Assembly: GCA_022360275.1 (NCBI GenBank)
Contig: JAKSDC010000019.1
Location: 1-64,000, forward strand
Direction of reading: 5' to 3'
Source: Chlorobiales bacterium
Lineage (GTDB): Bacteria; Bacteroidota; Chlorobiia; Chlorobiales; Chlorobiaceae
DNA: 64,000 nucleotides
The notes under the pieces are model-generated. The model was not told the DNA's origin, ran no database searches, and was given only the letters and a program-made list of their open reading frames with translations. The position numbers and the translations under genes are program-made. Each line of letters starts with the position of its first letter. Positions within the stretch are counted from its first letter, which is position 1. Positions 1 through 7,552 of this stretch are shown one piece after another.

Positions 1-1
1 C

Positions 2-250
2 AGCAGTGCCCTTGGGGCTTTTTACCGCAGATTAGCTGCACGATCCGGTAAATCTATAGCTATTACAGCAACGGCACGTAAAATTGCAACCATCTATTAC
101 AATCTTCTCCGGTACGGTATGGCATATGCTGATCCAGGAGCTGGTTATTACGAAGAAAAGTACAAAGCACGGGTTCTAAGCGGGCTACGAAGAAAAGCTG
201 ATGCATTCGGGTATACCCTGCAAGTAAAGGCAGAAATCATAACGGCGTAA
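2..250 (+). pseudogene. IS110-type transposase, C-terminal remnant (runs off left edge)
   Basis: The reading frame is open from the window edge to a TAA at 248-250 and encodes about 82 residues. It contains an AITATARKIA motif followed by a YADPGAGYYEEKYKARV segment, the typical tail of IS110/IS116/IS902-family transposases. The catalytic N-terminal part would lie to the left of the window, so completeness cannot be judged. The family call comes from motif recall. Two bases after its stop an unrelated, truncated IS630-type frame begins, with no terminal repeat between them, so at least one of the two elements has been cut by the other or by a deletion. Confidence 0.6.
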
Positions 251-254
251 TTGA

Positions 255-962
255 GTTTCTCAGGAAAACGTCCTCAAACCCTGGAAGCAAGAAGGATGGG
301 TAATCCTTCCGCTCGGCAACGGTACATTTGTCGCTGATATGGAGCAGGTACTCGACGTATACAAACAGCCCTATGATCCATTGTATCCGGTCGTCTGTAT
401 GGATGAATCGCCCAAACAACTGATAGCTGAGAAAAGAATACCTCTGCCGGCAAAACCAGGGCAAGTGGCCAGATACGATTACGAACACAGCAGGCGGGGA
501 AGTTGCAATATATTTATCGCCACCGAACCATTGATGGGTAAACGACTCGTTCGGGTAACGGAACAGAGAACGAAGCAAGACTGGGCACGGTTTCTGGAAG
601 AAATAGCCAAGCACTACCAGCATGCTGAGCAGATAACCTTGGTGATGGACAATCTCAATACGCACGAAGCCGGTTCACTCTACGAAACGTTCAAGCCTGT
701 AAAGGCCAAAGCATTGCTTGATCGGTTTGCGTTTGTCTATACACCCAAGCATGGCAGTTGGCTGAACATGGCAGAGATAGAATTGCGGGTCTTGTCCACA
801 CAATGCTTGAACCGACGTCTTGACAGCATGAGAGAAGTAAGACGTCACGTAACAGCATGGGAGGCAGAACGAAATAACAAGGATGCAACGATAAACTGGC
901 GATTCACAACAGAAAAGGCACGTATCAAACTGTTACGGCTTTATCCGACGATTGATGATTGA
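255..962 (+). pseudogene. IS630-type DDE transposase, N-terminally truncated
   Basis: The frame is homologous-looking from codon 255 (just after an in-frame TGA at 252-254), although the first ATG is at 339 (207 aa). The DDE catalytic core is present: VCMDES (first Asp), LVMDNLNTH (second Asp), and TPKHGSWLNMAEIEL (Glu), followed by the usual WRFTTEKARIKL ending. Full-length members carry roughly 130-150 more N-terminal residues with a helix-turn-helix for end binding; these are missing, replaced by the IS110-type tail that ends at 250. It is therefore probably inactive despite an intact catalytic triad. No terminal inverted repeat was recognised downstream of 962. Confidence 0.8.
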
Positions 963-1286
963 CTTGACACTAGGTTTGATAAAAAGTTTCACGATGGGAT
1001 TCTGTTCCAAGAAGTACTTGTCTTCGGACACAAGATTAATAAGAGCAAATAGTCATGCTGCATTTGCACTTGAGGTAACATCAATGCAATTTCCCAAAAT
1101 GTCTCATAGATATCTTGGTCAAGTCCAATAATGACAGAAAAACGAGAAAATTACGCATTTCATCTCACCTGAAGGTATAGAACTTTGTTTATTCAGCGTG
1201 AGCCGGAAAACAAATCCCTGATTTTTCACCTTTCATTCGCGAAAATTCGTGTAATTCGTTGACGATATACCGAAACCTCGGTCTGC
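963..1286. other. Non-coding stretch right of the IS630 remnant
   Basis: AT-rich sequence without a convincing open frame, codon pattern or repeat shared with other parts of the window. It lies between the truncated transposase and the tail of the FISUMP pseudogene and is probably decayed DNA. Confidence 0.5.
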
Positions 1287-1700
1287 TTAATCCTGCACAC
1301 AGCGGACCGAATACCCAGCGCTCCGGTCATCGACATCGCCGACAAAACGGTTACCATCATAACTCAGCGAATAGGACCCGGCATTTTCTGCCGCTCGCCG
1401 ACGAAGTCCAGAAGAACGCATACTTTTTCAGACCATAAAATGAACCGAAATCAAAATGGCCGCCCCTCGCCCAAAGCCGTAAACCCGTTTGAGTTGTCAC
1501 CCAAGTTTGGAACCTTCCAATGCTCCGTTCCCGTCGAAACATGTCAGCCAGGAGGCGCAAGCTTTCCCGTGTTTACGGCAAACCTGTTATAAATGTTCCC
1601 ATACACAGTCCCTGTCGTCAGATCCGACCATGCATCATCATCAGTCGCCTCAGGTATTTGCCTTCCGTCATTGTACCAGGCAAAACTCCGAAACAGATGA
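1287..1700 (-). pseudogene. FISUMP-type (SUMF1-like) surface/secreted domain, frameshifted remnant
   Basis: Reading the minus strand through three frames reconstructs one domain. It begins near 1700 with FAWYNDGR, then DAWSDLTTGTVYGNIYNRFA and VNTGKLAPPG, an in-frame TGA where Trp is expected before HVSTGTEHW, then SNGFTALGEGRPF. After a frame change come FGSFYGLKKYAFFWTSSAS and, after another, SYDGNRFVGDVDD and AGYSVRCVQD before the stop at 1287. This matches the Fibrobacter succinogenes major paralogous (FISUMP) domain, which ends in a SVRC motif and is common in extracellular proteins of Bacteroidota/Chlorobi. At least two frameshifts and one nonsense codon make it non-functional. The original 5' end and any signal peptide are not visible. 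Confidence 0.7.
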
Positions 1701-1701
1701 T

Positions 1702-2001
1702 TCATGATTGCTTGTTTTCTGATTTTACCGTCTCGTCAACGCGCAGCTCACCGACATGAAGACGACCAACGTTCAGCTCATCGACTTGAAGATTGCGAAA
1801 CCTTGAGCGACGTATAGAAAGCTTACCGATCACAAGCCTCCCTATTGCAAGCGCTCCCAGAGCCAGAGCGCCGACGGCAAGTGCGCCGACAGCAATCGCC
1901 CCCGATGCCAGAGCGCTGTTCGTTTTTGCAGCACCTTTCTTTTCTACAAGAGATGATTCCGGCACAAGAGTTTCCCTGGTTGTTTTTGTAACACCTGTCA
2001 T
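1702..2001 (-). CDS. Small Ala/Ile/Gly-repeat protein (99 aa), function unknown
   Basis: Residues 33-63 consist of iterated A(I/L)(A)(V/L/I)GAL units, and a second part (66-92) continues in the same five-residue rhythm with charged residues (RRSRFRNLQVDELNVGRLHV). The layout resembles pentapeptide-type solenoids or the small A-I-G repeat proteins seen in many bacteria. The N-terminal 30 residues are polar and no signal peptide is seen. An AAGG lies about 8 bases before the ATG at 2001. It is a single gene between the FISUMP remnant and the nif promoter, transcribed away from nif. The regular repeats also leave other frames open, so moderate caution is needed. Confidence 0.55.
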   Translation of the reverse strand: MTGVTKTTRETLVPESSLVEKKGAAKTNSALASGAIAVGALAVGALALGALAIGRLVIGKLSIRRSRFRNLQVDELNVGRLHVGELRVDETVKSENKQS

Positions 2002-2385
2002 TGAAAGCCTTGTAGTAATATACGGGCATTACCGGGATATATCAGCACCTTCCACAATACGTCGGCACAACAGCAAAAAAATACATTTGTGTAATAAAAA
2101 GGACGTTCGTCAACCGCTCATTTACACAAAGGAGTTATGACCTGGTGCTCAAAAGAAAACATTTTCCCTGAAACAGTCTTCACAAGCTCCTAAAAAGCCA
2201 CATATATGTAAGAAACGCCCCTTTCACACCTTGATGTAGCCTTTATCCTTCCCCATACCGCTGGTGCTCCAGAACACACGACTCTTCATCCAGAAAATAA
2301 CGAACACAATAAATCGTTTCAAAAAAACAACTTATTTGTACAGGACAAGTAAAAGCGGCTTTCCTCGACACAAAAAAACAGGAAT
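2002..2385. other. Intergenic region upstream of the nif promoter
   Basis: No protein-coding frame is convincing. The stretch contains many A-tracts, which could allow DNA bending between an activator and the sigma-54 promoter at 2386. A search by eye for the NifA upstream activator motif (TGT-N10-ACA) found no clear copy. Confidence 0.5.
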
Positions 2386-2401
2386 TGGCACAGGATTTGC
2401 T
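2386..2401 (+). promoter_or_regulatory. Sigma-54 (-24/-12) promoter of the nif operon
   Basis: TGGCAC, five bases, then TTGCT matches the RpoN consensus (TGGCAC-N5-TTGCW) with the obligatory GG and GC in exact spacing. Transcription would start near 2412, giving a leader of about 67 bases before nifH at 2479. Sigma-54 promoters need an AAA+ activator such as NifA; none is encoded in this window. Confidence 0.85.
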
Positions 2402-2436
2402 ACCAATAATGCAACTGAAACAAACAAAACACCTGA

Positions 2437-3303
<867 letters not shown>

Positions 3304-3310
3304 CCAAAAT

Positions 3311-3424
3311 GCACCTCTATTTATTGTCATGAGCGTTTCAAGTGCAAGGCGAACGGAACACAGAAACCCTTTCCTATCCGCTCAACGATGTAATTGAATC
3401 GTGGAATAAATAAATAGAAGTGCC
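3311..3424. repeat. Inverted-repeat element, short subfamily, copy 1 (nifH/nifI1 spacer)
   Basis: The ends GCACCTCTATTTATT and AATAAATAGAAGTGC are near-perfect inverted repeats. The interior shares AAGTGCAAGGCGAACGGA with the copy at 23213-23325, and a shorter core (CAAGGCGRACGGA) with the reverse complements of the elements at 5865-6007 and 39648-39789. It ends eight bases before the nifI1 Shine-Dalgarno. As RNA it could fold into a hairpin separating nifH from the rest of the message. Confidence 0.85.
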
Positions 3425-3446
3425 CTAAAAAAAAGGAGTTACACAC

Positions 3447-3803
3447 ATGTTAATGATCAGAGCAATTGTCCGGCCAGCCAAAGCACAGGATGTCATGCAG
3501 GGACTGCTCGACGCAGGGTATCCGGCCGTAACGAAAATACCGGTTGTAGGACGAGGCAAGCAGCGGGGCCTCAGGGTCGGAGATGTCGTTTATGACGAAT
3601 TGCCCAAGGAAATGCTGGTAACCGTCGTTCCCGATGCTGACAAACAGTTCATCCTCGACGCGATCATGATGAACGCCAGGACAGAAGGAGAAGGCAAGTT
3701 CGGCGACGGTAAAATCTTTGTCTCCAAAGTTGAAGAGGTCTACACCATCAGTTCGGGACTCAAGGAAAACGAACCGGAAATGGCTGAATCAAAGGAGGCG
3801 TAA
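3447..3803 (+). CDS. nifI1: PII-family nitrogenase regulator NifI1
   Basis: A GlnB-like protein (118 aa) that, with NifI2, switches off nitrogenase in response to 2-oxoglutarate and ammonium by binding the MoFe protein, as worked out in methanogens. The PII ferredoxin-like core begins MLMIRAIVRP, the T-loop region is RGLRVGDVVYDELPKEM, and the GDGKIFV motif follows near residue 89. It lacks the uridylylated tyrosine context of classical GlnB. The ATG at 3447 has an AAAGGAG eight bases upstream. Its stop overlaps the nifI2 start by one base, so the pair is translationally coupled. The position between nifH and nifD is characteristic of the NifI1I2 system. Confidence 0.95.
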   Translation: MLMIRAIVRPAKAQDVMQGLLDAGYPAVTKIPVVGRGKQRGLRVGDVVYDELPKEMLVTVVPDADKQFILDAIMMNARTEGEGKFGDGKIFVSKVEEVYTISSGLKENEPEMAESKEA

Positions 3804-4180
3804 TGAAAGAGATTATTGCAGTTATCAGGATGAAAAAAATGAATGAGACAAAGCAGGCGCTCATCGATGCCGGCATCTCTTCATTTACCTCCCTGGGACG
3901 AGTCCTTGGCAGAGGAAAAGGCCAAGTGCATTTCGATATCCTTCAGGGCGCCGAAGAAGGGTATCCCGAAGCGATCGAACAGCTTGGCGGCCCCCCTCGT
4001 CTGGTGGCAAAACGGCTCATCGCGATTGTCGTTCCCGACGAGCTGAAACAGGCCGCTATCGACACGATAGTAAAGACCAACCGGACGGGAAAACCCGGTG
4101 ACGGGAAAATCTTTGTCACCGACATCACCGACAGCATCAGGGTGCGCACAGGAGAAATCGGCGATGCAGCGCTTGTATAA
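3803..4180 (+). CDS. nifI2: PII-family nitrogenase regulator NifI2
   Basis: Second PII-like subunit (125 aa) of the nitrogenase switch-off complex. It has a longer T-loop than NifI1 (GRGKGQVHFDILQGAEEGYP to GGPPRLVAKRL), which in the methanogen system contacts the nitrogenase component, followed by the PII signature GKPGDGKIFVTDI. The start ATG overlaps the nifI1 TAA, with AAAGGAGG a few bases upstream inside nifI1. nifD follows after 33 bases. Confidence 0.95.
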   Translation: MKEIIAVIRMKKMNETKQALIDAGISSFTSLGRVLGRGKGQVHFDILQGAEEGYPEAIEQLGGPPRLVAKRLIAIVVPDELKQAAIDTIVKTNRTGKPGDGKIFVTDITDSIRVRTGEIGDAALV

Positions 4181-4213
4181 ACACAATTTATGATAAAAAC
4201 GGAGACACAACTT

Positions 4214-5839
4214 ATGGAGTCAAGAATATTACCGGATCCCTCTGCGGTAAAGGAGGAACTGATCAAGAAATATCCGCCGAAAGTTGCAAAAAAGAGAGGC
4301 AAAGCGATCATCGTCAACGATCCGGAAGAAATTCCTCAGGTACAGGCGAACATCCGTACCATACCCGGCATTATCACTCAAAGGGGCTGCTCTTACGCTG
4401 GTTGTAAAGGTGTGGTTTTAGGACCGACAAGAGACATCGTCAATCTGGTCCATGGCCCGATCGGCTGCAGTTTTTACGCCTGGCTGACCCGGCGGAACCA
4501 GACCCGTCCTGACGGGCCTGAGGGTGAAAACTTCATGACCTATTGTTTCTCGACCGACATGCAGGAAGAGCATGTGGTTTTCGGGGGCGAGAAAAAACTC
4601 AAACAGGCGATCCAGGAAGCCTACGATCTCTTCCATCCGAAAGCGATCGGCATCTTCTCTACCTGTCCGGTAGGCCTTATCGGCGACGACGTTCATGCCG
4701 TCGCCAAGGAGATGCGTGAGAAACTCGGCGACTGTAACGTTTTCGGGTTCAGCTGCGAAGGGTACAAAGGCGTCAGCCAGTCGGCCGGGCACCATATCGC
4801 CAACAACCAGGTCTTCAAACACGTTGTGGGTCTCGATGATTCAGACAAGGGCGGAAAGTTCAAAATCAACATGCTCGGCGAATACAATATCGGTGGCGAC
4901 GCATTTGAAATCGAACGGCTGCTCGAGAAATGCGGTATCACCATGGTTGCAAGCTTCAGCGGCAACTCGACGATCAATCAGTTCGAAAACTCGCACACCG
5001 CTGACCTGAACGTCGTCATGTGCCACCGCTCGATCAACTACATGGCCGAGATGATGGAGACCAAGTACGGCATCCCGTGGATGAAAGTCAACTTTATCGG
5101 AGCGGAGTCAAGCGCGAAATCACTGCGCAGAATAGCGCAGTACTTCGAAGATGACGAACTGATGGCAAGAGTTGAAGAGGTAATAGCAGAAGAAATGCCC
5201 GCAGTCTCGTCGGTAATAGAAGAGATCTATCCGAAAACAAAAGGCAAACTCGCAATGCTGTTTGTCGGCGGTTCGAGGGCGCACCACTACCAGGAGCTCT
5301 TTGGTGAACTCGGTATGGAAACACTCTCGGCAGGATACGAGTTCGGGCACCGCGACGACTATGAAGGCCGCAGGGTTATCCCGAACATCAAGATCGATGC
5401 CGACAGCAAAAATATCGAGGAGTTGAAAGTTACCGCCGACCCGGGAAAATACCGGCCGAGAAAAACCGAAGAAGAACTTGCAAAGCTGAAAGAGGCCGGT
5501 CTCGACATCAGGGATTACGAAGGCATGATGCCGGATATGAAAAAAGGCTCCCTGGTCATTGACGATATCAGTCACTATGAAAGCGAGAAACTGATCGAGC
5601 TCTACAAACCCGACATCTTCTGTGCCGGCATCAAGGAAAAATATGTCGTCCAGAAAATGGGGGTTCCGCTCAAGCAGTTGCACAGCTACGATTACGGAGG
5701 TCCTTATGCAGGCTTTACCGGCGCGATCAACTTCTACAAGGATATCGACCGAATGGTAAACAGCCGTGTGTGGAAACTGATCCAGGCACCATGGGAAGAA
5801 GCTCCAAGCGAGCTGGAAGCGGACTACGTGACACAATAA
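4214..5839 (+). CDS. nifD: Nitrogenase MoFe protein alpha chain NifD
   Basis: Alpha subunit of dinitrogenase, carrying the FeMo-cofactor and half of the P-cluster. P-cluster ligands are C59 (QRGCSYAGCKG), C85 (HGPIGC) and C151 (FSTCPVGLIGDD). The cofactor ligands are C270 (VMCHRSINY) and the His in the QLHSYDYGG motif near the C-terminus; GHHIAN (the His195 region) is also present. Length is 541 aa. An in-frame ATG at 4190 exists, but the ATG at 4214 is preferred because CGGAG lies nine bases before it and no Shine-Dalgarno precedes the upstream one. It has the insertion before the cofactor His that is typical of the anaerobe-type NifD. An inverted-repeat element separates it from nifK. Confidence 0.98.
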   Translation: MESRILPDPSAVKEELIKKYPPKVAKKRGKAIIVNDPEEIPQVQANIRTIPGIITQRGCSYAGCKGVVLGPTRDIVNLVHGPIGCSFYAWLTRRNQTRPDGPEGENFMTYCFSTDMQEEHVVFGGEKKLKQAIQEAYDLFHPKAIGIFSTCPVGLIGDDVHAVAKEMREKLGDCNVFGFSCEGYKGVSQSAGHHIANNQVFKHVVGLDDSDKGGKFKINMLGEYNIGGDAFEIERLLEKCGITMVASFSGNSTINQFENSHTADLNVVMCHRSINYMAEMMETKYGIPWMKVNFIGAESSAKSLRRIAQYFEDDELMARVEEVIAEEMPAVSSVIEEIYPKTKGKLAMLFVGGSRAHHYQELFGELGMETLSAGYEFGHRDDYEGRRVIPNIKIDADSKNIEELKVTADPGKYRPRKTEEELAKLKEAGLDIRDYEGMMPDMKKGSLVIDDISHYESEKLIELYKPDIFCAGIKEKYVVQKMGVPLKQLHSYDYGGPYAGFTGAINFYKDIDRMVNSRVWKLIQAPWEEAPSELEADYVTQ

Positions 5840-5864
5840 CAACAAGCAGCCCTATGTAAATCAA

Positions 5865-6007
5865 GGGCACCACTATTAATTTGCTGCGCACCATGATTAC
5901 GTCGTTGGCCGGTGCTCGAAATCCTCATGTACCGTATGTACACTCCGGTTTCTGCGCTCCGTCCGCCTTGTACTCAAGGCGCTCGCGACAATTAATAGCG
6001 GTGCCCC
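5865..6007. repeat. Inverted-repeat element, long subfamily, copy 1 (nifD/nifK spacer)
   Basis: It starts GGGCACCACTATTAATT and ends ATTAATAGCGGTGCCCC, which are inverted repeats. The interior is almost identical to 39648-39789 (shared GGTGCTCGAAATCCTCATGT and TGTACACTCCGGTTTCTGCG), and its reverse complement shares the CAAGGCGGACGGAGCGCAG core with the short subfamily at 3311 and 23213. The last base lies directly before the AAAAAAGGAG of nifK. Open frames inside (for instance 5881-6150) come from the repeat and are not genes. Confidence 0.9.
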
Positions 6008-6022
6008 AAAAAAGGAGACAAC

Positions 6023-7405
6023 ATGCTATTACGGCATACAAAAAAAGAGGTGATGGAGCGCCAAGCGCTCACCATCAATCCGGCAAAAACCTGTCAGCCC
6101 ATAGGCGCTATGTATGCAGCTCTCGGCATCCACGGCTGTCTGCCGCATAGCCACGGATCACAGGGATGCTGCTCATACCACCGCAGTACCCTGACAAGGC
6201 ACTACAAGGAACCTGTCATGGCGGCAACAAGCTCGTTCACGGAAGGTGCATCGGTTTTCGGTGGACAGGCAAACCTGGTAACGGCGATCAACAACATTTT
6301 TACGGTCTATGAACCGGATTTGATCGCCGTCCACTCGACCTGCCTTTCTGAGACAATTGGTGACGACCTGCAGCAGATTGTCACCAAGGCAAAAGATGAC
6401 GGCAAGATCCCCGAAGGGAAACATGTGATTTACGCGCCGACACCGAGTTTCGTCGGATCGCACGTTACCGGATACGCAAACATGGTTGCGGCCATGGCCG
6501 AACATTTTGCGGAAAACACCGGTAAACAGCTCGATCAGATCAACATCGTAGCGGGCTGGATGGAACCTGCCGACATGCGTGAAATCAAACGCCTCGCAAA
6601 AGAGCTCGGAGCAAACATCCAGCTTTTCCCGGATACATCCGATGTGCTCGATGCGCCGCAGACAGGCAAGCATGTGTTCTATCCGAAAGGAGGCATTTCC
6701 GTACCGGCGCTGAAAAGTACCGGCGACAGCAAATCTTCGATCGCCCTGGGCTGTTTCAGCGGGGAACCGGGCGCCATTGCTCTCGATAAAAAATGCAGTG
6801 TCCCGTTCAAAACCGAAGACATTCCTGTCGGGCTCCGGGCTACCGACCGTTTCCTGATGAGACTGAGCAAGGCCGCGGGCGTAACAATACCCGAGTCGAT
6901 AACGGACGAGAGAGGGAGGCTGGTCGATCTCATGACCGATATGGAACAATACTTCCATGGCAAAAAAGTCGCGCTTTTCGGTGATCCTGATGATCTCATT
7001 CCACTGACGGAATTTCTGCTCGACCTGGACATGAAACCTGTCCATATCGTCAGCGGCACACCGGGCAAGCGTTTTGAACAGCGCATGCGGGATATCCTCG
7101 CTGACAGTGTTCCTGATGCCAACATCAAAAACGGCCCCCAGGCCGACATCTATCTCTTGCATCAGTGGATCAAGAACGAACCGGTCGACCTTCTTATCGG
7201 CAACACCTACGGGAAGTACATCGCCCGCGACGAGGATATACCGTTCGTCCGCTATGGCTTCCCGATCCTCGACCGGGTCGGCCACAGCTACTTCCCGAGC
7301 GTCGGCTATATGGGAGGTCTCAGACTCGCCGAAAAAATACTGGAGGTTCTTATGGATCGACAGGACCGCGACGCACCTGAAGAGTCGTTCGAACTTGTGA
7401 TGTAG
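6023..7405 (+). CDS. nifK: Nitrogenase MoFe protein beta chain NifK
   Basis: Beta subunit of dinitrogenase, holding the other half of the P-cluster. Ligand regions are AKTCQPIGAMYA, HGSQGCCSYHR and HSTCLSETIGDD. At 460 aa it is the short NifK type without the roughly 50-residue N-terminal extension of proteobacterial NifK. The ATG has a strong AAAAAAGGAG ten bases upstream, immediately after the inverted-repeat element. The protein ends in a tail of acidic and hydrophobic residues (EESFELVM). A 147-base spacer with period-8 repeats and a hairpin separates it from nifE. Confidence 0.98.
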   Translation: MLLRHTKKEVMERQALTINPAKTCQPIGAMYAALGIHGCLPHSHGSQGCCSYHRSTLTRHYKEPVMAATSSFTEGASVFGGQANLVTAINNIFTVYEPDLIAVHSTCLSETIGDDLQQIVTKAKDDGKIPEGKHVIYAPTPSFVGSHVTGYANMVAAMAEHFAENTGKQLDQINIVAGWMEPADMREIKRLAKELGANIQLFPDTSDVLDAPQTGKHVFYPKGGISVPALKSTGDSKSSIALGCFSGEPGAIALDKKCSVPFKTEDIPVGLRATDRFLMRLSKAAGVTIPESITDERGRLVDLMTDMEQYFHGKKVALFGDPDDLIPLTEFLLDLDMKPVHIVSGTPGKRFEQRMRDILADSVPDANIKNGPQADIYLLHQWIKNEPVDLLIGNTYGKYIARDEDIPFVRYGFPILDRVGHSYFPSVGYMGGLRLAEKILEVLMDRQDRDAPEESFELVM

Positions 7406-7408
7406 AAA

Positions 7409-7447
7409 ATTGTTGAACTGTTGACTTGTTGAGTCGTTGAATTGTGG
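7409..7447. repeat. Period-8 tandem repeat (nifK/nifE spacer)
   Basis: Successive octamers ATTGTTGA, ACTGTTGA, CTTGTTGA, GTCGTTGA, then ATTGTGGC. The same NNNGTTGA rhythm recurs at 11697-11732, 20831-20859 and 63530-63550. Confidence 0.75.
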
Positions 7448-7453
7448 CACAAA

Positions 7454-7481
7454 AGAGGCGAGGTTCAAATCCCTCGTCTCT
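7454..7481 (+). other. Perfect 10-bp hairpin with tRNA T-loop-like sequence
   Basis: AGAGGCGAGG pairs with CCTCGTCTCT (one G-T pair) around the loop TTCAAATC. The GGTTCAAATCCC string and a CCA at 7484-7486 recall the 3' end of a tRNA, but no 5' half exists and the best pairing needs an eight-base loop. No U-run follows, so it does not look like a terminator. It may stabilise or process the nif message, or be a tRNA fragment left by recombination. Confidence 0.55.
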
Positions 7482-7552
7482 CTCCATCAAAAGAGAAAGG
7501 AACTGCGTTAAACGATTCGATGCATGGCACTGAACCAGAAGATTGAAGTCCA

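Noticed and set aside
2002..2385. NifA upstream activator site (TGT-N10-ACA)
   Set aside because: Each TGT in the stretch was checked by eye and none had ACA at the right spacing.
4190..4213. Upstream ATG of nifD
   Set aside because: No Shine-Dalgarno before it, and the ATG at 4214 has CGGAG at good distance and a family-like N-terminus.
5881..6150. Open frame covering the nifD/nifK spacer
   Set aside because: It follows the inverted-repeat element and overlaps nifK. The similar frame at 39622-39810 arises from the second copy of the same repeat.
7409..7447. CRISPR-like array
   Set aside because: Units are eight bases without spacers and vary in sequence; no cas genes are present.
7441..7490. 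Possible tRNA gene between nifK and nifE
   Set aside because: Only a T-arm-like hairpin and a CCA are present. There is no acceptor 5' strand, D-arm or anticodon arm upstream, where octamer repeats lie, and the T-stem pairs only with an eight-base loop.
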